The position numbers and the translations under genes were made by a program. Positions 21,199-32,357 of a stretch of DNA of 64,000 nucleotides are shown in pieces; the stretch's first letter is position 1; each line of letters opens with the position of its first letter. Origin of the DNA: Impatiens glandulifera (taxonomy: Eukaryota; Streptophyta; Magnoliopsida; Ericales; Balsaminaceae). The stretch lies in the NCBI RefSeq assembly GCF_907164915.1, contig NC_061869.1, positions 43,087,771 to 43,151,770 of the forward strand. Direction: 5' to 3'. Below the pieces are notes generated by a model. The model was not told the DNA's origin. It made no database searches and saw only the letters and a list, made by a program, of their open reading frames with translations.

Positions 21199-23142
21199 TG
21201 ATAGGATCGGTTTGAAAGAAATCATGTAAGGGATTTAATTCGATTTCTATTCTACGCAAACTCTTGTAAACACTTGAAATAGATTAAAGGCAGAATTATT
21301 TACTTGGGTTTGAAGCTCAAGATGAAGGATGAAAAGATGACAGAAATAAAAAAACACAGCAGTTTGTTTATGGATGTTCGGAGAAACTCTCCTATGTCAC
21401 CCCTTCTTCCAACCACCGGAAGTATTCACTATAATATGATTAGAAAAAAATACAGTTTACACACACTTAGCTCACTATTGAACAGAACACCCTCTGTTCA
21501 ATTTACAAGATGAAGAATATCACTCAGCTAATGGTGTTTTTGATTCTAGCTCTCTCTTGATTCACACACAGTACAATCAGGAAAGCAACTTCACAATATG
21601 AATATTCAAAGACTTGAATTCAGTAAGCAAGATGATCAAATAGTTTCTCTCTCAAATAGATTTCTATTAGTTGATCGAATTGCTGGCGATTTGTCCGTTG
21701 TCCTTGAGATTTGATAAATACTGGGCAGAGACTAACGGTTGAATCTTTAGAATGATACGTGGCACTCTTCCATTAGAAAGGCTCCATAGTACATAGTAGG
21801 TTCTGAGCACACAGTAGGCTCCAAGGCATTCTTTGGTTAGTTGCATATAGTTGTCGTACTAATTTTCACTAAAAAGTGGAGCAGGAGTAGAGTACAACTA
21901 TAGCACGTGGATAGGTGGGTGCTAGCTTCAAGCATACTACTTAAGCTGAGCATTAGACGTATTTCGGTTAGACGACCTCATCTAATGAAATTAAACATCC
22001 CCGTCTAAGAACATAATCCATTAGACCGCCTAGTCGAATGGGATTAAACTTATATCTAATTACAATCACTTCAGACTAATGTGAAGGAGTTAGACTTACG
22101 TCTAACCTTCACTAATTAGACTACACGTCTAATTATTCACTTAACCATTAGACTACACGTCTAACTCCACTGAGTTAGACTGCACGTCTAATTCCGGTTC
22201 TACTTCAGACTTGTCTAAAAGACTTAGACTTACGTCTAACCTTCACTAATTAGACTACACGTCTAATTATTCACTTAACCATTAGACTGCACGTCTAACT
22301 TCACTGAATTTGACTGCATGTCTAATTCCAGTTCTATTTTAGACTTGTCTGAAGGAGTTAGACTTACGTATAACCTTCACAATCCAATAGACTGCTCGTC
22401 TAACTCCGCTGAGTTAGACTACATGTCTAATTCTGCATACATTAGATTGCACGTCTAACTCCACTGAGTTAGACTGCACGTCTTATTCCGAGATCTATTA
22501 GACTACACGTCTAACTCGACGAGTTAGACTCCACGTCTAATTCCGAGATCTATTAGACTGCACGTCTAACTCCACGAGTTAGACTACACGTCTAACTCCA
22601 CGAGTTAGACTGCACGTCTAATTCCGAGCTCTATTAGACTGCACGTCTAACTCCACGAGTTAGAGTGCACGTCTAATTCCGAGATCAATTAGACTGCACG
22701 TTTAACTCCACGAGTTAGACTGCACGTCTAACTCCACGAGTTAGACTGCACGTCTAATTCCGAGATCTATTAGACTGCACATCTAACTCCACGAGTTAGA
22801 CTGCACGTCTAATTCCTAGATCTATTAGACTGCACGTCTAACTCCACGAGTTAGACTGAACGTCTAATTCCGAGATCTATTAGAATGCACGTCTAACTCC
22901 ATGAGTTAGACTGCACGTCTAATTACGGAATTTATTAGACTGCAGTTCTAACTCTGCTAAGTTAGACTACACGTCTAATCCTGTGCATTTAATGCCAAAT
23001 TGGTCTAATGAGCCTCATTAGAGCCAAGTCTCATGAAATATGATTTTCGATACACCTACATCAAAGCACATAAATCATTTTATCATCAAAATCCCAATAG
23101 TCAAATTATTTCAACCCATAGTCAAAATAATTTGACTCAACA
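21199..23142 (-). mobile_element. 5' LTR of Sirevirus-like element A (1,944 bp)
   Basis: On the minus strand it runs from TGTTGAGTCAAATTATTTTG (23,142) to CCGATCCTATCA (21,199), followed by the PBS. U3 holds the palindrome array. The promoter part has ACCGTTAGTCTCTGCCCAGT followed by a TATA-like ATTTAT. R/U5 includes a GGAGA...TCTCC hairpin beside GGATGTTCGG and GTGACATAGG. Related R/U5 blocks occur in the solo LTR at 47,873 and the LTR at 46,225, so the three are one lineage. Confidence 0.88.
21955..22980. repeat. Palindrome minisatellite in the U3 of element A (5' LTR)
   Basis: About 38 units of the TTAGACTGCACGTCTAA type with CTCCACGAG and TTCCGAGATCTA spacers. It corresponds to the array at 13,872-14,725 but differs in copy number, in an internal duplication near 22,140-22,370 and in lacking the inverted end block. 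Confidence 0.9.
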
Positions 23143-23391
23143 GAATTACACGACTCAATTTTAGACCCTCTCACAGAACCAGGTGCGTGTTCCATGACCA
23201 AAATGGACACAGCCATGAGAGCTTGACATGTATCAAGGACATTGAGTCTACTAATCGGTTAGTAAAGTTATATACTTTCATAAGGGAAGATTCAAAAGGT
23301 TACATTTACCTATCATATGTATGATTCAACTATTGAACCTTTCACCGGGTTAACCTTTTAATTTCCATTAATGTGAGGGATTGTTGGAATT
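23143..23391 (+). mobile_element. 3' internal remnant of element X
   Basis: Sits between the end of element A and the X 3' LTR. Ends CATTAATGTGAGGGAT just before TGTTGG, a purine-rich PPT-like sequence. The text resembles the non-coding 3' end of a Copia element. No domain survives. Confidence 0.55.
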
Positions 23392-24148
23392 TAAAACTAA
23401 TTCTATTAATTAAATGGAAATGAGAACTTGGATAAATAAATTAAATTTAATTTAATCCAAATAAATATAAATTCATACCAAATTCAAATGTGAATTTTGG
23501 GTAAAATTTAATGCTAGTGGATAAGATCGAATTTCAATGGATAAGATCGAATGTCAATGGATAAGATTGAATGCCAAGAGTCTTTTAAAGTCAAGAGTTT
23601 AGGAATGTCATCCGTTGGATGAATTATCAGCCATTGGATTGATAAATGAATTTATTGTGATTGTTTAATTTTCAGCTATAAATATCCCCTTCGTTTGAAA
23701 CATTGAATATATCTCAAATCTCTTTTTCACTGATTTTATAATCTCTCTAGAAATTGAAATGTTTTCTTTCTTTGTTTTCTTGAGTGTTTTTTGAATTCTT
23801 CACTCATCTAAGTGTTTTTCACTCAATCGAGTGTTCTTTGAGTTTTTGACTCATAGTATCTCCGTTGAAACCAGGTGATTGATTCAAATAGTTTATCAAG
23901 TTTGATGTGTAGTGATTCCGGTGCTAAATCATTACTAGATTCGTTGTATCTTAGGAGACAGTCATCTGCGATAAACTCCAGCACAAGAGGAGATACTAGA
24001 ACTGTTTTAAGAGAAATATGTTAAGCACATGCCTCGAATTAACATTTTATTCTGGTGATTTCGTTTATTGTATATTCTAGTTTATTTAATTTATTTGTAA
24101 CATCATTTATAAATATATTTATGTTATTTAAAGATAAAAATTTTAACA
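23392..24148 (+). mobile_element. LTR X, complete (757 bp)
   Basis: TGTTGGAATTTAAAACTAAT at the start and AAAATTTTAACA at the end. TATA box TATAAATA at 23,677-23,684, then a C/T-rich leader. Three short tandem GGATAAGATCGAAT-like units lie at about 23,520-23,575. Followed directly by AAATG (TSD). Related LTRs are at 37,207-37,929 (inverted), 13,389-13,535 (inverted fragment) and 12,877-13,090 (fragment). Confidence 0.82.
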
Positions 24149-25470
24149 AAATGGACAACCATCTTTATTGAAATTTTAAATTGCAATATATAAAGTTTGT
24201 TAAATCTGTCCTTGTGTATAATGATGATATACATTGCCAAAAAAATAGTATATGATAACTAAGTCTCATTGTGATCTTGAAAAAATATCTTCAATTCAAG
24301 CTCCAACATCTTCTATTTGTTGGTATTGTTGGTAGGAATTAAACTATAGTTTCACATTTGGATAATCTTTCATTTTCATTTTTATTTCTATTTCGCAATA
24401 ACATGTTAATGATATTGTTTATATTTTTCTTATAAAAAATGTATCCTTTGGAAATATAACAATATAAACAGTTGATAAAAGAAATCATAATAACTTTTGC
24501 TTTTTAATTTTTTCATATTGAGATATCTAAATTATATCTTTCATATTTGGATCATTATGGATCCAAAAGTAAAAGAACATTTACATTAGCACCACTTTCC
24601 TCCATCATCCTCTTTAAAGTTGAGATGACCTTTAAAGTTGAGATGACCATATTCCTAGAAGACTGAAAAAAAATCAAGGAAGTGACTGTAAAAAAGCAAA
24701 GGGTACAAAGTTTAAGTCAAAGATTTTTAAATGCGCATTCGGCTCAACAATTTACAACATCTGGAGGGAGAGAAACGCGAGGGCATTCTCGAGGAATTGA
24801 AGATGTCTGGAGCAGACCTGTGATGATATTGTAAATGACTGTAGAGCGAACATCCAGACATGAAGAAGAGACCCGAAAAACGAATAAAATTGGAACCTCT
24901 ACAGGAACTAAAAGGTATCATATCATGAAGTCACCAAAGACTCTGTTTTTTTAGCAAGATAAACGCAATTTAAATTTGTTTTTAATTCTGATAATTGTTT
25001 GTAATTCATTTGTTTTAGACCGTAACGTACTTAATTTTCCTAGGCTTTTCTAGGAAAATACATAAACTCATAAGTTTTTTTTTTTTGTTTTGGGAATTTT
25101 AATGAAATAATATTAAGTCGTTTTTAAAAAAAAAAAAAGTTGAACTCATTTTTCTTTTAAATTAAAAAAACAACAAATTATTTTTAAAGCTAAAATAAAC
25201 AACAAAAAGTACTAATTTTCTTTTCTGAATGAAAGACTGAAACGAGTCAAAAATATTTGTTGCACTAAGAATCTCCTGTTATTCTTATCTGAAAGACTGA
25301 AAATGTTCATTTGCTAAGAATGATGATGAAAATGCTCCAACAAAAATCTAGCTACATATTATTTTATATTTGATTGTGTCATATTATTGTCTTATTTTCA
25401 TATACAAGTTTTGACATTTCAACTAATATGAAATTCTAATATAAATTAGGATCCCTACAAAATTACATAA
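24149..25470. repeat. Orphan NLR-upstream unit, copy 2 (second part)
   Basis: Resumes host sequence (GACAACCATCTTTATTGAAA) exactly where the unit was cut at 13,388. It carries the TCTTCAATTCAAG...CCAACATCTTC, CTAAGAATCTCCTGTTATT and GATGAAAATGCTCCAAC landmarks in order. Interrupted by a short LINE (24,647-25,138). Confidence 0.7.
24647..25138 (+). mobile_element. Truncated LINE copy C
   Basis: Plus-strand frame with IYNIWRERNARAFSR (about 24,750-24,800), the conserved end of plant L1-type ORF2, then stops. The 3' end GGGAATTTTAATGAAATAAT...A-tail matches the 3' ends of LINE copies A and B. Flanked by related AAAGTTGA sequences (about 24,634 and 25,136). The related unit at about 34,055-34,110 lacks it. 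Confidence 0.7.
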
Positions 25471-25884
25471 ATTGAAATTAATCACATACAAAATGGACCA
25501 AACTTTCCTTTCCGGGTGGACCAATGATGCAATAATATAAACCACAATTTCCTTTCCGTGTGGACCATACAATAATACACACATTTCTTTTGAAATTTCT
25601 GAAAATGAATGATTGACAATTTTAAGATAATAAAGTTACTTAATATTATAATATTAGTATTCAAGATATAATCTATTCTCACATGAAGAATTAAGTATAA
25701 GTTAACATTGGTTTATAATTTTGTTTCATACCAAATCTCAACAACTTATAATGCAAAAAACAAAGTCTAAATTTCATTATAACGAAGAGAAATAACTAAG
25801 TCACAATTTCATTATCCATTTAAATATAAAAAAGTCTTATGTCAAAAAAATACATTTATGTTTAGCTCAATTTGTCCACTAAAC
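25471..25884. repeat. Orphan NLR-upstream unit, copy 3 (first part)
   Basis: Starts with the third ATTGAAATTAATCACATAC. The ACAAAATGGACC, CCGTGTGGACCATACAATAA and TATAATCTATTCTCACATGA blocks follow as in copies 1 and 2. Interrupted at 25,884 by LINE A and continued at 32,358. Confidence 0.72.
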
Positions 25885-26274
25885 AAGTAAAACCCTAAAA
25901 AAGTAATTTTTTTTGGCAAAACCCTAGGTGAAGTTCGAACTGTGCGATCAGCGTGCCGTGTGTGCCGCGATATTCCGTCGCGGTCGTAATCGTCGTTGAA
26001 GAAACCCTCGATCGCAGTCGCAAAGAAATCACACTTCATTCGTTGCCGTGCGAACTGTGCCATCTGTGCGATTTGTGCGATCCGTGTTCCGTGTGCGTCG
26101 TGATTTCATCTCTCGGTCGGAATGGTCGTATTTTCGCAGAAATCTACAAATTCTACTCATCGATCTCTCGGTCAAGACTAGAGTACATCAGGAAATCAAT
26201 TTCAAACCTATGTGTACTGTAAAGTTGTTAAAAGTTTCGCTGACACGAATCTGTCCGTGTCGGCCATTTTAAAT

Positions 26275-28127
26275 ATGACTTTTGCAAACATTGTAGCTTC
26301 AGTAGTACGGGAAATTCCCTCTTTGTCAACAGTTGGTACAAGCCCGACCAACTCTCTTAATCGGGCAATGGGTGAATCCAACACATGCTCCCCTGATCCT
26401 AAGATAAAAAATTCCAATGCAACAAACCTCCACATAGGCTCAGGAGAGAATCACACGAATATTCTCTTTGAAAATCATGGGTCTCCAAAGCCAGGAAGAA
26501 ATGGTGGAAATCTGACTGACGTGAGTAAGAGCAATAATAAAGATTTTGCAGTCAACACGCCAGGTATGTTTTTTACCAATCCCAATAACACTCATGAGAT
26601 GAATGAAAATGATAATAGAACTGTTAGTGGAATACATGCTGATAGTCTAGATTGTGATAGTCTAGGACATGCTCTAGGAAAAGATAGAGTAGTTCTGGAA
26701 AATAGTTTAGGAAATAAAAATGCACAGGTCATTAACTCGGATTCTAATGGGAATCAAATTCAACTTGAGACTATTGAGATACCTGACTCAGACGAAGAAG
26801 CAGAGAAAATAATTCAGAAAGAATTGAAAAGAGAAAGAATTAATGCAGAAAATCTGGGTGAAACAGGAAAAATGCAAAGAATGGCAGCGAAAGTATTGGG
26901 TAAAGAAAAGACCCGAGGAAATGGAGGGTTGGTTTTAATGAAAGGGCCAATCTGAAAGGACTTAGAAATCAGATAACGAAATTATTGATACTGAGAAAGA
27001 AAGGCCAAATCGTTTTAAGCAAAGAGAAAAGTCAACAGTACACAGAACAGCTCAACCTACATTACCTATAAGACTGGAATCTCCTAAAAAAATAGGAGTA
27101 CGATACTATTGTGAGCTGGTCTGTTGAAACTTTGAGAGAGCTCTTTAAATGCCCCAAAACCAGAGTCTACTTCATCAAGAACAATTCTAATTGGAATGTA
27201 GACCAGGTCTGGAAGAAAGTTGAAGAACAAAGAAAAACTCAAGGGAAGGATCAGAAAACAGGGCAAAACCAGAGTAACGAGCAGAATGAACAACAAAAAC
27301 AGAATGTAGGGCAGAAGAACATAAGGGAAACAAAAGCTGACAATCCAGTTCAAGAGAGGGGAAAGATTTTCCTTGGAACATTTAAGCCAAAAGTTGAAAT
27401 TATCGGTTCCCCGTTTGAATTCAAACTATCCCAAGAAGTTGAGGAAAACTGCGTAAATTCATGGAAGAATGTCATAGTGGGCAACTTCATCGGAAGAAAC
27501 AAGGTGTCATTTCTAGTAACCAAAAAAACTCTAATGGAACAATTGGAGGAAAATGGTCTAGAAAAGGTAACATCAAACATTAATGACTTGTACTTTCTCA
27601 AATACAAAGAAGGATCAGATCTCGAAAGTATTCTGATCAATGGGCACACATTTGTTGGAAAACTACATGAAACTGCGCAAATCTGGTTCCAATTGCGCAA
27701 CATCCCTCCCCACATGTATAACCCTGAAGCATTAAGTCACTTTCCGAGCCTATTGGGGAGTCCACTCTACATGGACCCAACTACAAAAAAAGGTGAGCAT
27801 ATGACTTATGCTAGGATGTGCATTGAGATACACCCGAGATCAAATCTTCCATACTAGATGACGGTAACAGACAGAAAAGGTGAACCCATAATTATGAGAA
27901 TCTCATATGAGTGGAGGCCGAATAGATGCTTTGACTGTAATACATTCGAACATGTCTGTTACAAGTGCCCGAAAATAATTGAAGAAGAAAGGAAGAAGAA
28001 GATCGAGAAAGAGACAAAGACAGAGACAGAAAAGAAACAGAAAGAAGAACAAGAAATGTTGGAAAAGGAAAAGGTTGAGAATGAAAGACAGAAAATGGTT
28101 ACTAATGAATCAGTATTGAGTAAATAG
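26275..28127 (+). pseudogene. LINE A ORF1 (nucleic-acid-binding protein)
   Basis: Start chosen at MTFANIVASVVREIP (26,275), preceded by the 5' UTR. The first part is polar and low in complexity. The frame breaks at 26,955 and continues from 27,111. A DUF4283-like domain follows (KVSFLVTKKTLMEQLEENGL ... QIWFQLRNIPPHMYN, about 27,400-27,790). After a TAG at 27,855-27,857 comes YEWRPNRCFDCNTFEHVCYKC (about 27,907-27,970), whose C-x2-C-x4-H-x4-C pattern is the CCHC zinc knuckle. The protein ends in a long Glu/Lys-rich coiled region that continues past a stop to about 28,544. ORF1 proteins coat LINE RNA in the ribonucleoprotein. Confidence 0.82.
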
Positions 28128-28552
28128 AAGGATCAAGATAAGGAAGGAAATTCAGAACATGGTTCTGAAGAACAAGGGAAGGAAGATAGAGTGGTAAGAG
28201 ATTTAGAATCAAAGGCTGAGAATGAAGAGGTAACAAATAAACTTGAACTGAAAGCAAGAATCAATACCGAAGAGGTTGTGGAAAGGGAAAGTGTGGGAGA
28301 AAGCAAGAAAGGGGAAGTGGGTGAAATAAATGGGAAAGATAAAGAAGAGGCAGCTGAATCGATTGAAACTGTACAATCTCCAATTCAAAAAAAAGTTGAC
28401 CAGAGAAACAAAAGAATCCAAAAACAAGAAGGTAAGAAAATTAAGGAAAATACAATTCCTTATAGCCCTGCTATATGGGAAAAACAGAAAGGAAGAAAAA
28501 GTAAAGGAAGGGGAAGTAAAGCTGGAACATCTTCTTTTCATTAAAGAACTTA

Positions 28553-31500
28553 ATGACATGGAATATTAGAGGGTTAAATGACCCCATAAAAAGAAGAGAA
28601 GTTAGAAGAATAGCAGAAAAGAATGAAATCATAGTATTTGGAATTATTGAAACAAAAGTCAGACAAAGTCAAATAGGGAATGTTGCCCAAGGTTGCTTCA
28701 AAGAAGAATGGGAATTTATTCATAACTCTGAAGGGATTAAAAGTAGAATCTGGGTAGGATGGGATAAAAGAAGGGTTGAAATCAAGAAATTTTTTGAAAG
28801 CAAGCAAGTTATTTTGACAAAGGTTATCAATCTGGTGACAAGGGTAAAAATATTCTTTGCGGTAGTCTAAGCAAGCAACTCTGGGACAGAGAGGAAGACA
28901 CTTTGGAATGATTTAAGAAGAAGCATTACGGACGACGAACCGTGGGTTATTATGGGAGATTTTAACGTTACAAGATTCAGAAATGAAAGAGAGCCTGAGA
29001 CAAACATAACACAAGACATGCATGATTTCAATGAATGCATTCGAGACATAAACTGCATTAAACCGTCTTTCTCAGGTAATCTATTTTCATGGTCAACTAC
29101 AAGAGGGCGGACAACATGAGAAATAGCAGAATTGATAGAGGCCTAGTGAATGAAAAATGGGTGGAATTTTACCCAAGAAGCCAAATCCAGGTTTTGCAAC
29201 CAGGTATCTCTGATCACTGCCCTTTGAAATTCTTTTGGGAAAAGGAGAAAAAATAGAAAAGACCCTTTAAGTTCTTCAACTTCTGGATGAAAGATAAAGA
29301 ATTTAATAAAATCCTTAATGAAACTTGAAACATCAGAATTAATGGAACAAAGATGTTTAGAGTTTGTGAGAAACTAAGATTACTGAAAGGGAAGCTGAAT
29401 AAACTAGACCGAAAAAAATATAGTGGGATTTCTAAAAGAGTAGAGGAAACCAGAACGAAACTAAAGGAAATACAAAGCAAGGCACTAAGAGCCCCAAATC
29501 TACCTTATAACAGGGAAGAGGAAAAAGATGCTCTTACGCGATTCAGAGACCTCTGTTCTAAAGAGGAAAGTTTTGCTAAGCAAAAATCTAGAAAAAATTG
29601 GCTTTCATTAGAAGACAAGAATACTTCTTTCTTCTATCAAAAATGTTCATCAAGGAATTTCAGAAATCAAGTCCTAAGGCTCACAAACTCAAATAGAGAT
29701 GTTTTACAAGGACAAAAGGCAGTTCATGAGGAAGCAATAAGTTTCTACAAAGAGCTGATTGGAACAGAAACTAGCACAATAATAGAGGACAACCGAAGAT
29801 TGCTTCAACAGATTGTGCAAAGGAAAATCAGTGAAGAAAGTGGTAACAAATTGATTACAAGAGTCAATATGGAAGAAGTTAGAAAAGCTGTGTTTTCGAT
29901 GAAAGGGGATAAAAGCCCAGGACCAGATGGTTTCAACGCAAACTTCTTCAAAGAAAACTGGGAAATAGTGGGTAAAGATGTAAGCGAAGGGGTTTTGGAA
30001 TTCTTCCAAAACAGGAAAATGTTGAAGCAATGGAACGTCACAGTGTTGAATTTGATTCCTAAGAATTCAATTCCGGAAAAAATTCAGGACTTTCGTCCTA
30101 TTTCATGCTGCAATGTTATTTATAAAATTATTTCAAAAATTATTTCGCAACGTTTGAAAACAGTTATTGATAAACTTGTAGGATTAGGGCAGTCAGCATT
30201 TATTCCCAAACGCTATATTTCCCATAACATCCTACTCATGCAGAGCTTATTGAATGGATATGGAAAGAAAAACATATCGCCACGTGTGACTTTCAAAATT
30301 GATATTAAAAAAGCTTTTGACTCGATCAGATGGGGATCAATCCACGAATTCCTCCTTGCTGCAGGTTTTCCAATTATTTTCATTGATTGGATTATGCAAT
30401 GTGTTTCCACTCCTCACTTTGTTGTGAGCGTGAATGGTATTCATGGAGGCTTTTTCAAGGGTGAAAGGGGAGTAAGGCAAGGAGACCCTATATCTCCTTA
30501 CCTATTCGTCTTATTAATGGAAATTCTTGACTGCATTTTAAAAATGCTTCTGAGAAGTCATCATTTCAAATTTCACTCGTACTACAAAGAAGAAGCAATA
30601 ACCCATATATGTTTTGCAGATGATCTATTTTTTGTGGCTTATGCGGATGTTGAATCTGTTAGTATAATCAAATAAGTTTTAACAATTTTTTCGAGTATTA
30701 CAGGTCTATACATCAATGAGGACAAAACTCAGGCTTTCTATGGAGGGGTTAATGAAGAAAGGAAAGAAAACATTTTCAATATTATGGGAATCAAGGAAGG
30801 TGAACTACTAGTGAAATACCTTGGAGTACCCCTGTCTTCAAAACAACTCCGATACAATAACTTTAGACAATTGGTAGAAAAGGTTAGAAATTATGTTTTG
30901 GGTTGGGCTACTAAAAAATTGTCTTATGCAGGTAGAATCGAGCTCGTTAAAAGAGTCATTTTTGGAATTATTGGCTACTGGGCACAACAGATAGTCATCC
31001 CAAAGAAAGTAATGGCTGAACTCGATAGAATCATGAGAGACTACATATGGGGAACACAAGGCAGATGAGGAAAAAAAGTCAAATGGGAGGATGTTTGCAC
31101 TCCCATAGAAGAAGGATGACTATGAATAAAAAGTTGTGTTGAATGGACTAAAGCCCTCACCATCAAGAGCTTATGGGAGTTGGGGCAAAAAGCGGAATTC
31201 CTATGGGTTAAATGGGTGCATACATGATTTATGAAAGAAGAGCAGAGTATCTGGACACTAAGCATCAACGAAAGAATGGCATGGTCATTGAAGAAAATCC
31301 TAAAAACAAGAAAAAATGTCTTTCAAATGGTGAAAACCACAATTGGAAATGGAAGAGGGGTACTATTTTGGCATGATCCTTGGCTGGATAATATTCCCAT
31401 TATATTCAAAGAAGAAATGCAAGGAAACAGAGTTAGAAGAGAATACATCAAGTACTCATTTAGATACGTATATGAAGGTAGATGTGATTCACTTTTGAGG

Positions 31501-32197
31501 CGTATTCTAGAAGGTGATAGAATCCTAAACCTAATGAGGCAGAAGAAACTCAATGAAAATAATGATGAAATAAGTTGAAAAACAGAAAGCAATGAGAAGT
31601 TTATTACAGGAAAGGCATGGGAAATGGTTAGAACAAGAGGACAAGATGTAGATTGGAATAATGTAGTATGGTCTCCAAAGATTATTTCTCGTCACCAATT
31701 TATTCTTTGGCTGGTATACAAGAAAAGGTTGACAATAAAAGACAAAATTCGAAAATATATAAATATTCCTGATATCAACTGTGTCATATGTTCGAGAGTT
31801 GAGGAAAGCATAAACCATTTATTTGGGGAATGTTCTTTTGTAATACAAATCTAGAGGATGTATGCTGCAAACATGAACATCATCAACTTTCCAAGAATAT
31901 GGGAAGAAATCCAAGAGTGGATGAAGAATAAAGCAAAAGGAAGATCCTTCTATGTAAGTATGTTGAAATGCTACTTTGGAGCAGTAATCTACAATATCTA
32001 GAAAGAAATAAATTCAAGAACTCACAGTGGAAGAAGTAGAACCGCTGAAGATATTTGGAGAGATATAACTTCAGATGGAAATGCACTCATTCAATCCTGG
32101 AGAGGAATCGAGAAGAATGAAGAGAATAGAAAGTTCTGCCATATATGGGATATTTCGTTTGAGAAGGTCACAAGTAGAATAAAAGTAAAAATGTTGT
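28553..32197 (+). pseudogene. LINE A ORF2: APE endonuclease, reverse transcriptase, zf-RVT
   Basis: The endonuclease begins TWNIRGLN, then ETKV, MGDFNVTRF (catalytic Asp/Asn, about 28,950) and ISDHCPLKF (about 29,208-29,235). Reverse transcriptase occupies about 29,890-30,675: GDKSPGPDGFNANFFKENW, DFRPISCCNVIYKI, IDIKKAFDSIRW, GVRQGDPISPYLF and the catalytic CFADDLFF. A TAA follows at 30,673-30,675 and the thumb region continues at YLGVPLSSKQL. A zf-RVT zinc-binding region with CVICSRVEESINHLFGEC lies at about 31,780-31,840. Stops occur at about 28,870, 29,118, 29,256, 30,675, 31,068, 31,578 and 31,854. Function in life: target-primed reverse transcription. This copy cannot make an intact ORF2 protein. 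Confidence 0.92.
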
Positions 32198-32357
32198 AGA
32201 CGCTAATTGATTATTGTTATTGTCTGTAATTCAATTATTGTTTCATTGTCAAATCTAGAAATTGTCTAGATCTGATCTTAAACTTTTGTATTTTTTTTCC
32301 CTCTTTTGGATTTTTTTTAATGAAATGGCACTAAGCTGTTTTCCAAAAAAAAAAAAA

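Larger units (their letters stand above)
13389..24148. mobile_element. Composite Copia insertion (10.8 kb) with TSD AAATG
   Basis: AAATG flanks it on both sides (13,384-13,388 and 24,149-24,153). The related unit near 33,478 reads straight through this point (CCAAGAAATGGACAAC), so it is an empty site. Contents from left to right: inverted piece of LTR X, truncated 3' LTR of Sirevirus-like element A (minus strand), PPT, ORF3, an inverted internal segment, gag, PBS, 5' LTR of A, short X internal remnant, X 3' LTR. Unusually, both outer ends are the 3' terminus of LTR X, in opposite orientations. Confidence 0.8.
25885..32357 (+). mobile_element. Full-length L1-type LINE (copy A), about 6.5 kb
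   Basis: Flanked by AATTTGTCCACTAAAC on both sides (25,869-25,884; 32,356-32,371, sharing As with the tail). Copy 1 of the host repeat has the uninterrupted site near 10,111-10,124. It has a GC-richer 5' UTR (25,885-26,274), ORF1, ORF2, a 3' UTR with TTTTTTTAATGAAATGGC and an A-tail. Several stops and frame changes show it is dead, though structurally complete. Confidence 0.92.

Noticed and set aside
28209..28559. Minus-strand Phe/Ser/Leu-rich frame that could pass for a membrane protein
   Set aside because: Complement of the Lys/Glu-rich end of LINE ORF1.
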